Part shown: one piece after another, positions 1 through 7,725 of the stretch
Numbering within the stretch: the stretch's first letter is position 1
How the letters are laid out: each line of letters starts with the position of its first letter
Assembly: GCA_046728155.1 (NCBI GenBank)
Contig: JBKPDY010000035.1
Coordinates: 1 to 23,867 of the forward strand
Source of the DNA: CAWDLX01 sp046728155
GTDB taxonomy: Bacteria; Actinomycetota; Actinomycetes; Mycobacteriales; Micromonosporaceae
DNA length: 23,867 bases
Reading direction: 5' to 3'
Translations under genes and position numbers: made by a program
Notes under the pieces: generated by a model
Database searches by the model: none
What the model was told of the DNA's origin: nothing
Seen by the model: only the letters and a program-made list of their open reading frames with translations

Positions 1-1057
1 GGTTGGTGTAGCGGCTCCGTCCACAGTAGGCGGCCAGGATTGAGGGCTGGGCCTCCTTCGCCTGGAGAAACAGCAGGTCGTCGTCATCGGCCTGCATGAG
101 GATGACCCACGCCCGCTGACCGACGCTGCCGACTCCGACGATTTTTCGAGCCACCTGGACCGGCCGGAACTGCTCCAGCAGGTGTCGACGGTCGGACTGC
201 AAGCTGCGTCGATATCTGGCCACGATGGCTCGAATGAGCTTGTATACGGCGTCGGACTCGACGCCGCTGAACACGGCCTCGACCGGGACCACACTCGGCG
301 GGTCGTCGACGATGCGGCGCTGTCCGTCGACGATGGTCGTCAGCTTGCTCAGGGCCTGCCGGCTGTCGTGGGTACGAGCCTGCGCCACCATCCGTTCAAC
401 CGCGCGGTACCGCTTGGCCTTGATCTGAGAACTGAACCGGGCGATCGTGTCGTCGACGTCCAGGTGCGCGTACCAGACATCCATGTGCGACTGTTGCGCG
501 AATGTGCGCATCGCGGTCCGGTAACTCTCGGCGACGGCTATCCCGATCTGACGGCGCGTCCTCACGTCGTAACGGTTGTTCCGTCCTGCTATTGAGAAGC
601 TTGCGGCCAGCCGCTTGACGTCCCACTCGAAGGGGCCGGGCAGGGTCTCGTCGAAGTCGTTGATGTCGAACACGAGCCGGCGTTCCGGTGAGGCGAACGC
701 ACCGAAGTTGGCCAGGTGTGCGTCACCGCAGAGTTGGACTCTGAGACCGGACACCGGCGTCCGCGCGAGATCCGCGGTCATGGGTGACGCGGCCCCGCGA
801 TAGTACGCAAACGGTGATGCGAGCATGCGACCGTGGCGGATCGGCACCAACTCCGGAACGCGCGACTCAGCCTGTTCCAAGAGTAAGCCGATCGGATCCC
901 GGCCGCCCGCCGGGTCGAACTCACGGTGCGACTCGAGCGGGGTCAGCGTCCGCGCATCCTTGCCGAGCGCCACCCGGTCGGCCCGAGCCGGGTGCCCGGC
1001 ATCGGTTGCTCGACGGCGCGGACCCGTCGAACTGGTCGCGGCCACATCCGTTGCCAT
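1..1057 (-). CDS. DUF2252 family protein, C-terminus cut by window edge
   Basis: The minus-strand frame is open from ATG at 1057 to the left edge, giving 352 codons with no stop. Translation shows the DUF2252 hallmark block LCGDAHLANFG, then FDINDFDETLPGPFEWDVKRL, and near the edge VGVGSVGQRAWVIL, all typical of this family. The GDAHLAN and DINDFD blocks resemble the catalytic loop and metal-binding Asp of aminoglycoside/choline-kinase-like phosphotransferases, so a kinase fold is a reasonable inference, but the substrate is unknown. The family is usually about 430-460 residues, so roughly 100 residues are missing here. An in-frame GTG five codons upstream (1072) is an alternative start; a GGAAGG-like purine stretch lies just before it. 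It follows the GH15 gene on the same strand after about 140 bp, so a shared transcript is possible but not certain. Confidence 0.9.
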   Translation of the reverse strand, partial: MATDVAATSSTGPRRRATDAGHPARADRVALGKDARTLTPLESHREFDPAGGRDPIGLLLEQAESRVPELVPIRHGRMLASPFAYYRGAASPMTADLARTPVSGLRVQLCGDAHLANFGAFASPERRLVFDINDFDETLPGPFEWDVKRLAASFSIAGRNNRYDVRTRRQIGIAVAESYRTAMRTFAQQSHMDVWYAHLDVDDTIARFSSQIKAKRYRAVERMVAQARTHDSRQALSKLTTIVDGQRRIVDDPPSVVPVEAVFSGVESDAVYKLIRAIVARYRRSLQSDRRHLLEQFRPVQVARKIVGVGSVGQRAWVILMQADDDDLLFLQAKEAQPSILAAYCGRSRYTN

Positions 1058-1199
1058 GACGTCGGTTCTCACCTTCCGCCGAGTCGACGGGCCGCCCCAA
1101 CCGGAGATCAAGTGTTGGTAGGGACGCCGGCCTATGCAGAATAAGGTAGTAGTTGGCTGTACGGGCGAACGGCCTGTCCGGAGCAATGGGTCCCAACGC

Positions 1200-3053
1200 T
1201 CACTTCCACACGGTGACGGGCTCGACGTAGCCGGCGCCGTGGTCGAGCTGGTAGTTCAGGTTGATCGCCGCGCTGATGAGCGCCAGATGGCTGAAGGCCT
1301 GCGGGAAGTTGCCGATCTGCTCGCCGGTGGGTCCGATCTCCTCGGAGTAGAGCCCGAGGTGGTTGGCGTAGGTCAGCATCTTCTCGAAGGCGAGCCGGGC
1401 GTCGTCGAGCCGGCCCGACCGCGCCAGCGCGTCGACGTACCAGAACGAACACATCGAGAACGTGCCCTCGGAGCCGCGCAGGCCGTCCGGCGACGCGCTC
1501 GGGTCGTACCGGTAGACGAGGCTGTCGGAGACGAGCTCCTCGTCCATGGCCCGCAGCGTCGACTGCCACCTCGTGTCCACGGGTGAGATGAAACCGACCA
1601 GCGGCATGTATAGCAATGACGCGTCAAGGACGTCGGTGTCGTAATGCTGCACGAACGCGTGTCGCTTCAGATCGAAGCCGCGCTCCATGATCTGGCGGTA
1701 CACCATGTCCCGCATGTTGGTCCACCGAAGGGTGTCGCCGGGAAGGCCCCGTCGTTGAGAGAGGCGGATGGCCCGGTCGAAGGCGACCCAGCTCATGACC
1801 TTGCCGTATACAAAGCTCTGCCGGCCACCGCGGGTCTCCCAGATCCCATCCTCGGGCTGGTCCCAGTGTTCGCACAACCAGTCCACCATGTTGGACACGT
1901 GGGTCCAGCCATCGTGGCCGACGGGTATGTGAGTGTCGGCGAGATTGATGGAGTCCAACGCCTCCCCGTAGATGTCCAGCTGCAGCTGGTTCGCGGCGCC
2001 ATTGCCGATCCGGACCGGGCTGGATCCCTTGTATCCCTCGAAGTGCTCGAGGAGTTCTTCGTCGAGGTCGGTTGAGCCGTCGACGCGGTACATGATCTGC
2101 AACGGCTGCTGTTGGGCGCCGGCCTCGTGGATGCGGGCGCCGAGCCAACGCAGGAACGCCGCCGCCTCGTCGCTATAGCCGAGACCGAGCAGGGCGTAGA
2201 CGGAGAACGACGCGTCGCGGACCCAGGTGAAGCGGTAGTCCCAGTTGCGTTCGCCGCCGACCTGTTCGGGCAGCCCGGCGGTCGGTGCGGCGACCAACGC
2301 ACCCGTAGGGGCATACGTCATCAGTTTGAGCGTCATCGCCGACCGTTCGACTTGCTCCCGCCACCGGCCGGTGTAGCGGGAACGTCCGATCCAAGCCCGC
2401 CAGAAGTCGCGTGTCTGCTCAAACATCCGCAGAATCGCTTCCGGCGTGACGGCTTGCGGCGGACCGCTCGGACTGGTCTCCAGCACCATCCCACCGACGT
2501 CGCCGGCTGACAGGGTCGGTCGGACCTGGAGACCGTTGCCGACGCTTTCGACCTCGCCGGCCGAGACCAGCCCGCCGTGTCGGGCGGCCGAGATGTTCAT
2601 CGTCATCCCGTCGGCGCGGAAGGAGACACCGTCGTCGAAGACCTCCATCTGGTGCTCGCTACGACCGAAGTCGAACCTCGGCTGGGCATCCAGCTCGAAG
2701 CGCATCTCGCCCCGAACGACCCGGATCATCCGTACGAGACGATGCCGGTCGGTCGCCCGGTCGCCGGCGATCGGCATGAAATCGATGACCTCGCCGACAC
2801 CGTCCGAGCTGAGAAACCGTGTGATCAGAATCGGTGCTCCCGGCAGATACAGCTGCCGGGTGACGTAGTTCGTGCCCACGGCCCGTATCCGAAAGTACCC
2901 GCCCTTCTTCTGGTCGAGAATCGACGCGAAGATCGCCGGAGAGTCGAAGCGCGGGGCACAGAACCAGTCGATCGTTCCGTCGGTGGCCACGAGGGCGGCC
3001 GTCTGAAGATCTCCGATGAGGCCGTGATCCTCAATGGCTGGATAGGTGTTCAT
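1200..3053 (-). CDS. Glycoside hydrolase family 15 protein (trehalase/glucoamylase-like)
   Basis: This 617-residue protein matches actinobacterial GH15 enzymes in length and layout: an N-terminal beta-rich domain (about 1-230, with GLIGDLQTAALVATDGTIDW) and a C-terminal alpha/alpha-barrel. Conserved barrel motifs are RNWDYRFTWVRD (269-280), DGIWETRG (403-409) and LYSEEIGPTGEQIGNFPQAF (568-587). By family knowledge, the Glu of DGIWE (E406) is the likely general acid and one of E571/E572 the general base. Enzymes of this type hydrolyse trehalose or alpha-1,4 glucans with inversion; mycobacterial relatives are trehalases, so trehalose is the better guess. No signal peptide is visible, so it is probably cytoplasmic. 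ATG at 3053 is chosen because GGAGG (3062-3066) lies 8 nt upstream; a GTG at 3068 overlaps that ribosome site and is less likely. Confidence 0.93.
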   Translation of the reverse strand: MNTYPAIEDHGLIGDLQTAALVATDGTIDWFCAPRFDSPAIFASILDQKKGGYFRIRAVGTNYVTRQLYLPGAPILITRFLSSDGVGEVIDFMPIAGDRATDRHRLVRMIRVVRGEMRFELDAQPRFDFGRSEHQMEVFDDGVSFRADGMTMNISAARHGGLVSAGEVESVGNGLQVRPTLSAGDVGGMVLETSPSGPPQAVTPEAILRMFEQTRDFWRAWIGRSRYTGRWREQVERSAMTLKLMTYAPTGALVAAPTAGLPEQVGGERNWDYRFTWVRDASFSVYALLGLGYSDEAAAFLRWLGARIHEAGAQQQPLQIMYRVDGSTDLDEELLEHFEGYKGSSPVRIGNGAANQLQLDIYGEALDSINLADTHIPVGHDGWTHVSNMVDWLCEHWDQPEDGIWETRGGRQSFVYGKVMSWVAFDRAIRLSQRRGLPGDTLRWTNMRDMVYRQIMERGFDLKRHAFVQHYDTDVLDASLLYMPLVGFISPVDTRWQSTLRAMDEELVSDSLVYRYDPSASPDGLRGSEGTFSMCSFWYVDALARSGRLDDARLAFEKMLTYANHLGLYSEEIGPTGEQIGNFPQAFSHLALISAAINLNYQLDHGAGYVEPVTVWK

Positions 3054-3293
3054 GGGAATGGCCTCCACGGCTCGGGCGGCGTCGGCGCGGCGTTGCGTCC
3101 GCTCTCCACCATGGTGAAACGGTTAGTCGACTATCGCGCCCAAATGCGCGTAACGCGTCCCATCGGGAACTTCGCAGCGAGCGCAAACGTGACGAAAGAC
3201 TGCAATGAGGCCGGCGTCAACTGGTGTTGAATGGCCTTGACTCGTGCTCGCTTCGCCGGGCTGGCCGTGGTGACCGAACCTCCCCGCGGTCCC

Positions 3294-3368
3294 ACATCTC
3301 GCGACCGACCGGCCTCGATCGTAGTTCGCCTATCGAAGCGACGCGAGGAAGCCTGTTTTCAAATTCTC
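3294..3368 (+). repeat. Degenerate intergenic repeat, copy A
   Basis: Copy A aligns by eye with copies B, C and D. Shared blocks include CCGGCC, GATCG (3317-3321), GTTC, ATCGAAGCGACGCG and GGAAGCCTGTT followed by AATT. It is the most diverged in its first half but matches copy D closely across GACGCGxGG(A)AGCCTGTT. Confidence 0.55.
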
Positions 3369-3418
3369 ATTGTTCCCAGGTCAGCCGCGGAATTCCCGGC
3401 GGTGCCAGTGGTGGCCAT

Positions 3419-3508
3419 CGCATCCACATACTGGAATCAACCGCAAGATCGCCATTGGGGAGTCGGAAGCGCCGCCACGGAGCCTGTTGCAGTGTGGCGA
3501 ATTGTGGC
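3419..3508 (+). repeat. Degenerate intergenic repeat, copy B
   Basis: It shares CATCCACAT and CxGGAAT with copy C upstream of the core, then AAGATCG (3445-3451), TCGGAAGCGCCGC and the block GGAGCCTGTTGC (3479-3490), which is identical to copy D. An apparent 8-nt insertion separates that block from GAATTGTGG. The core lies 130 bp from copy A. Confidence 0.6.
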
Positions 3509-3560
3509 GCCCCCGTGGGCCGTTGCGAGATCCACGTCCGGAGCTTGGTGAAAAAGGGTT

Positions 3561-3637
3561 GTTTCATCTCACATCCCGGGATAGGCGGTCGAAGATCGCT
3601 GTTCCAACACGAGAAACGACGCCTGTCGGCGCTTCTG
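3561..3637 (+). repeat. Degenerate intergenic repeat, copy C
   Basis: This is the best match to copy D, in the opposite orientation. Over about 48 positions roughly 40 agree, including CGAAGATCG, GTTCCA and GAGAAACGACGC. The GGAGCCTGTT block seems shortened to CCTGTCGGC. The core lies 147 bp from copy B. Confidence 0.65.
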
Positions 3638-3742
3638 ATGCCCTTACGGCGATCATGCGATCGCTTCCCAGTATGTGGATATGATGCCCGCTGGCGCTGC
3701 CGCCGAGGCATTCGCCGAGAGTGACTTGGCTCTAGGCGAAAC

Positions 3743-3820
3743 CAAAATTCGCAACAGGCTCCACGCGTCGTTTCTGATGCTGGAACGCCGATCTTCGGCC
3801 GGCTATCCCGGAGACTAAAC
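3743..3820 (-). repeat. Degenerate intergenic repeat, copy D (inverted)
   Basis: Read on the minus strand, it contains GGGATAGCCGGCCGAAGATCG, GTTCCAGCATC, GAAACGACGCG and GGAGCCTGTTGCGAATT. Together with copy C it forms an inverted pair with about 105 bp between the arms. It is probably the most complete copy, since it holds every block seen in the others. Confidence 0.65.
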
Positions 3821-3895
3821 GGCGTTCTCGGTACCGAAACGGTGATGTTGCGGCGGTCCCGCCATATTTCACGCCGTTGAGCGCGATGCCTCCGG

Positions 3896-4324
3896 TCAGT
3901 TGTTGGGCGGCGCCGAGTAGACCGCTGCGGCGAAGTCGCCGACCTGTTGGTGGTCGAGCTTGGTCGCCAGGTTCGCCTCACTGATGATTCCGACGAGCCG
4001 CTGATCCTCGGTGACCGGCACGCGGCGGATCTTGTTCTGTTCCATCGTCGTCAGCACGTCGGACACATCGGCGCCCGCGTCGACCGAGATGGGCGCCGCG
4101 CGCACGACTTCTTGCGCGGTCGTCGTCTGCGGGTCCAGTCCATTGGCCACACAGCGCACCACGATGTCGCGGTCGGTGATGATCCCGAGCAGGTCGCCCT
4201 CCGTGCCGAGGATCGGCAGCGCGCCGACGTGGAGGTCCCGCATCTTGGCTGCGGCCGCGTCGAGCGTCTCGCCCGGGCGGACGCCCTTGACGTCGGAATG
4301 CATGATTTCCCGAGCGCTCACCAT
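3896..4324 (-). CDS. CBS-domain pair protein
   Basis: The 142-residue product consists almost entirely of two CBS domains: roughly residues 4-62 (IMHSDVKGVRPGETLDAAA through GDLLGIITDRDIV) and 72-130 (VVRAAPISVDAGADVSD through QRLVGIISEANLA). Such stand-alone Bateman modules bind adenine nucleotides or SAM and act as energy or redox sensors; actinobacterial relatives include hypoxia-induced Hrp1-like proteins. No other domain or membrane segment is visible. A strong AGGGGAGG (4329-4336) lies 4 nt before ATG 4324 and 7 nt before GTG 4321, so either could be the true start; a more distal GTG at 4345 precedes the ribosome site and is unlikely. It is divergent from the STAND gene, about 195 bp apart. 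The ligand is unknown. Confidence 0.9.
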   Translation of the reverse strand: MVSAREIMHSDVKGVRPGETLDAAAAKMRDLHVGALPILGTEGDLLGIITDRDIVVRCVANGLDPQTTTAQEVVRAAPISVDAGADVSDVLTTMEQNKIRRVPVTEDQRLVGIISEANLATKLDHQQVGDFAAAVYSAPPNN

Positions 4325-4519
4325 CTCGCCTCCCCTTGTGCTCACGCGGCGATATCAGGCCGCGGCGTCATGTCAACCCGCAACGGTACCGGTGTCCCAC
4401 GGCTCGCGACGGTGAACCGACGAGTAGCCGCGGTATCCGGCCGAAGACAGCAATGAGCCCCAGAAATCACGCTAGTCTCGATGGTTTGCAGGGACTGGGT
4501 GTCGCGAGGCCGGGGCAGG

Positions 4520-7075
4520 ATGAGCCAGATCCGTACGCCAGATCAGCGGCTCCGCGTCTTCGTCAGTTCGACCATGAACGAACTGGCGGCGGAGCGGGCC
4601 GCCGCCAAGCGGGCAATCGAACGCCTTCGACTGACGCCCGTGCTGTTCGAGCTGGGGGCACGGCCGTACCCGCCGCGCGAGCTCTACCTCGCCTACCTTC
4701 GGCAGAGCGATGTTTTCGTTGGCATCTATGGGCAACAGTACGGGTGGGTCGCTCCGGGGCGCGACATCTCCGGGCTGGAGGACGAGTATCTCGCCGCAGC
4801 CGACAAGCCCAGGCTCGTCTACGTGCGCTCGCCGGCGCCGGACCGGGATTCTCGCCTGGCCGAGATGCTGCACCGGGTCGAGCAGGGTGGACTCTCGTAT
4901 CACACCTTCAGCAACGCCAAGGACCTCGCCCGACTCATCGCAGACGACCTGGCGCTGCTGCTGAGCGACCGCTTCGGTGCGACTGCACCCCTACCGGCTC
5001 AGGACGGGTCAACGCCCCGCGAGACGCGATGGGCCGTCGGCGCCGCGACCCGGTTCATCGGCCGGGAGCGCGAGCTGGCGACACTCGGGCGGCTGTTGGC
5101 GGACCCGCAGACGCGGCTCGTGACTCTGACCGGCCCTGGCGGGATCGGCAAGACACGCCTGGCCATGCAGAGCCTCGCATCGGTAGCGGGCGGGTACGAG
5201 CAGGTCGCCGTCGCGGAGCTCGACCAGATAGCGCAGCCCCTCGTGGAGTCCGCCATCGCGTCGGCGCTGGGCGTTGCCGAGGCGGCCGGCACGTCGCTCC
5301 TGGACTCCGTCGCCCGCTACATCGATTCGCGGCGGGTTCTGCTGATGCTGGACGGGTTCGAGCACATCATCGACTCGGCCCCGGTGGTCGCGGCTCTGGT
5401 GGCCCGGACCCCGCGGTTGACCGTGCTCGCCACGAGTCGGGAGAACCTCCACCTGACCGGCGAACGTATCTTCGAGGTGCCTCCACTCGCCGTCCCGACG
5501 GGGTCGGACAGTCCCGAAGCGGCGCGCCGGACCGACGCGGTACAGCTCTTCGTCGATCGGGCCGAGGCGGCTGGGGCGACACTTCATTCCGACGATCCTG
5601 AGGTGCGGGCGATCGCCGAGATCTGCCAACGTCTGGACGGTCTTCCGCTCGCGATCGAGTTGGCGGCGTCGCGGGCCAGAATGCTCGACGTCGATGAGCT
5701 CGCGCGTCGGGTCGACGCGAGTGTGGTCACGCTGAGCGGAGGCGCCCGCGACCTCCCGGCGCGCCAGCAGGCGCTCCGGTCGACGATCGCCTGGAGCTAT
5801 GACCTGCTCGGCGACGCGGACCGGATTCTTTTCGCCCGCCTCGGTGTCTTCGCCGGCGGCTTCGCCCTCGATGCGGCCGAGGCCATCTGTGCCGACGAGC
5901 ACAATCCGGCCGTATTCGACGGAATATCGTCCCTTGTGGACAAAGCATTGCTGCGCCCGGACCACTCACTGCATGGGCAGTCGCGGTTCGCCATGCTGCA
6001 GGTCATCCGCGAATACGCCGACGAGCGCTTGGCCGCGGCCGGTGAGGGGGACCGGCTACGCGGGCTGCACGCCGACTTCTACCGAAAGCTCGTAGTCGAC
6101 GCTTCGCGACGGCTGCGAATGGGGGACATGCGCCCGGTGATCGAGCAACACATCGCCGACCACGGCAATATCCGGGCGGCGTTGCAACGGTTCATCGACA
6201 CGCACCACGGCGACGCGGCGGCGCAGATGGGCCTGGCCATCTGGCCGGTGTGGTTCACGCAGGGCTGGTACACGGAGGCGGTGGAGACCATGGAGCCTGT
6301 CCTCGCACCCGACCTTGCGTTGACCGACGACAGCCGAGCCGATGCGATGTTGACCTTGGGCATGATGTCGTTCGAACGGGGCGACTACCCACGTGCCGCC
6401 AGCGTCCTTCGGCCGGCACTGGACCTGTACCTCCAACGTGACGACGTCCGCGGCGTGGCGACGGCATCGGTACCGCTCGGTGTGATGGCCGTGGTGCAAG
6501 GCTCGAGTGAGCGCGACACGATGTTGCGCCGAGCCATCGACGACCTGCGTCGCCTTGATGATCGCTGGGAGCTCGCATTCGCGCTGACTGCCTTCGGCAC
6601 GGCCCTCGTCATCGGACACCGGGAGGCAGATGCGATCGCACCATTCGAGGAGGGCGCCGACATCGCCCGCACCGGCAACGACGACGTCCTTCTGAGCAAC
6701 GCGCTCATCGGCCTCGGCTGGGCCCACATCCGGCGGCACGATGCAGAGGCGGCGCGTGCGCCGGTGAACGAAGGGCTCCAACTGGCCGTACGGGTGGCGA
6801 GCCAGGAGACCATCGCCCGCGCGCTTGACGCGTGCGCGGCGATGGCCGAGCATGCCGGAGACGCCCGCCGGGGAGCGATCCTCTCTGGCGCAGCCGACGG
6901 TCTGCGGCGTTCGATCGGAGCCGCCGTATGGGCGATCGAACGGGCGAATCACGATGAGACGGCCGACCATCTGCACGCGCGGCTGGGTGAGCAGACATAC
7001 CAGCAGCTGATGAGTCAGGGGGCCACGCTCACGCTCGACGACGTGCTAGCCATCGCTGCCGGGACCGCCCGATAG
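4520..7075 (+). CDS. DUF4062-STAND ATPase-TPR protein
   Basis: The 851-residue protein has three parts. Residues 10-150 match DUF4062: RVFVSSTMNELAAERAAAKR, DVFVGIYGQQYGWV, GLEDEYLAA. Residues 177-500 form an AfsR/LuxR-type STAND ATPase: FIGRERELATL, P-loop GPGGIGKT (205-212), Walker B LLMLDGFEH (274-282), sensor LATSRENL (303-310), GLPLAIELAASRARML (374-389), then a winged-helix segment. From about 570 to the end are TPR-like helical repeats. DUF4062 belongs to a TIR/deoxyribosyltransferase-like fold group, so the N-terminus is probably an effector or signalling domain, gated by nucleotide-driven assembly after the TPR region senses a ligand. No DNA-binding domain is visible, unlike AfsR or LuxR regulators with the same core. 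Start is uncertain: ATG 4520 fits the domain edge, GTG 4499 has AGGGA four bases upstream, and ATG 4481 has no ribosome site. Confidence 0.88.
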   Translation: MSQIRTPDQRLRVFVSSTMNELAAERAAAKRAIERLRLTPVLFELGARPYPPRELYLAYLRQSDVFVGIYGQQYGWVAPGRDISGLEDEYLAAADKPRLVYVRSPAPDRDSRLAEMLHRVEQGGLSYHTFSNAKDLARLIADDLALLLSDRFGATAPLPAQDGSTPRETRWAVGAATRFIGRERELATLGRLLADPQTRLVTLTGPGGIGKTRLAMQSLASVAGGYEQVAVAELDQIAQPLVESAIASALGVAEAAGTSLLDSVARYIDSRRVLLMLDGFEHIIDSAPVVAALVARTPRLTVLATSRENLHLTGERIFEVPPLAVPTGSDSPEAARRTDAVQLFVDRAEAAGATLHSDDPEVRAIAEICQRLDGLPLAIELAASRARMLDVDELARRVDASVVTLSGGARDLPARQQALRSTIAWSYDLLGDADRILFARLGVFAGGFALDAAEAICADEHNPAVFDGISSLVDKALLRPDHSLHGQSRFAMLQVIREYADERLAAAGEGDRLRGLHADFYRKLVVDASRRLRMGDMRPVIEQHIADHGNIRAALQRFIDTHHGDAAAQMGLAIWPVWFTQGWYTEAVETMEPVLAPDLALTDDSRADAMLTLGMMSFERGDYPRAASVLRPALDLYLQRDDVRGVATASVPLGVMAVVQGSSERDTMLRRAIDDLRRLDDRWELAFALTAFGTALVIGHREADAIAPFEEGADIARTGNDDVLLSNALIGLGWAHIRRHDAEAARAPVNEGLQLAVRVASQETIARALDACAAMAEHAGDARRGAILSGAADGLRRSIGAAVWAIERANHDETADHLHARLGEQTYQQLMSQGATLTLDDVLAIAAGTAR

Positions 7076-7110
7076 GGGCGGGCCGAGCCGTGTGCTGCCC
7101 GGCCCGCCCC
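7075..7110. terminator. GC-rich hairpin between convergent genes
   Basis: GGGGCGGGCC (7075-7084) and GGCCCGCCCC (7101-7110) are perfect 10-bp inverted arms around a 16-nt loop. The left arm begins on the last base of the STAND stop codon, and the right arm ends 4 bp before the OsmC stop. The position between convergent stops suggests a bidirectional terminator. There is no U-tract, as is common in actinobacteria. Confidence 0.7.
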
Positions 7111-7114
7111 CGGA

Positions 7115-7684
7115 TCAGTCGGTGTCGATCTCGATGGTTACGGGAACCTGGTTGGTGATGACGTCGAACACCGCGGACCGGGCCCGCGACCGCTCGACGA
7201 GGTCGCGCAGCTTCTCGGCTGGAGCGTCACCCTTGACCGTGAACCGAACGGTGATGTTCTGGTAACCGTTGCGGACGCTGGGATCGAGCCCGAGGATGCC
7301 GTTGAGATCGATGTCACCGGACACTTTGGACTGGACCTCGGTGAGCCTTATCCCTCGCGCGGCGGCGATGTTGGCCAGACCCGCGGTCAGGCAGGCGGCG
7401 AGGGCGTGCAGCACGTACTCCACCGGCGTGGGTCCGTTGTCGCGTCCGACCAGGACAGCGGGGTGATCGGCGTCGAAGCGGAACGTCCGCTCGTGCGTGC
7501 GCTCCTCGCCGACGCCGTAGAAGCCGTCGATCGTCCCGCGACTGTGGGTACCGCTGAGCCATTCGTTGGACGCCCGGAACTGGAACGTGGCGGCCTCCGG
7601 GGCGGCTTTGACCGCGTCGAGGGTGGCGAAGAGCGTGGCGGTGTCCACGCCGTTGCGGGTTGGGTCGTTGACCGTTGTGGTCAT
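7115..7684 (-). CDS. OsmC-like family protein
   Basis: The 189-residue product has the OsmC/Ohr fold signature: GPTPVEYVLHALAACLTAGL with one conserved cysteine (C98), then a C-terminal VFDVITNQVPVTIEI strand region. Classical Ohr/OsmC peroxidases use a second cysteine in a CPV motif; here that site reads RSAVFDV, so serine/alanine replace it (about S170-A171). Thiol peroxidase activity by the usual two-cysteine route is therefore doubtful. The length is longer than Ohr (about 140) because of an N-terminal extension. Start ATG 7684 has AAGGAG 6-7 nt upstream. It is the last gene of the probable three-gene operon, 41 bp after the oxidoreductase. Its partner role in that operon is not known. 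Confidence 0.9.
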   Translation of the reverse strand: MTTTVNDPTRNGVDTATLFATLDAVKAAPEAATFQFRASNEWLSGTHSRGTIDGFYGVGEERTHERTFRFDADHPAVLVGRDNGPTPVEYVLHALAACLTAGLANIAAARGIRLTEVQSKVSGDIDLNGILGLDPSVRNGYQNITVRFTVKGDAPAEKLRDLVERSRARSAVFDVITNQVPVTIEIDTD

Positions 7685-7725
7685 CTCGTTCTCCTTCGAT
7701 GTGTGTTGGACGGGGTGGCGGGGGT

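Larger units (their letters stand above)
3054..3895. other. Non-coding, AT-richer island of about 840 bp
   Basis: No gene is supported here. GC falls to about 52-60% in the middle lines, against 70-77% in neighbouring genes. The open frames that exist do not share a codon pattern with neighbours and lack ribosome sites. The stretch holds the promoter region of the GH15 gene at its left end and four diverged copies of one repeat (listed separately). It lies downstream of the CBS gene and upstream of the GH15 gene, both on the minus strand. Confidence 0.7.

Noticed and set aside
3224..3724. A 166-codon plus-strand open frame in the island
   Set aside because: It has no ribosome site, no recognisable motif and low coding bias, and it spans three repeat copies. 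It is treated as chance.
3294..3820. CRISPR array or integron attC array
   Set aside because: The repeats are too long and too diverged, few in number, and one is inverted. No cas gene or integrase is nearby.
3367..3981. A 204-codon minus-strand open frame
   Set aside because: It runs through the repeat island and into the CBS gene out of frame. Its composition is Arg/Ser-rich noise, it lacks a ribosome site, and the CBS protein is clearly the real gene there.
4336..5601. A 421-codon plus-strand frame overlapping the STAND gene
   Set aside because: It is a shadow frame, rich in Arg/Gly/Pro with no motif; the DUF4062 and P-loop motifs are all in the other frame.
7075..7110. Riboswitch or attenuator
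   Set aside because: It sits between two stop codons of convergent genes, so a terminator is the simpler explanation.
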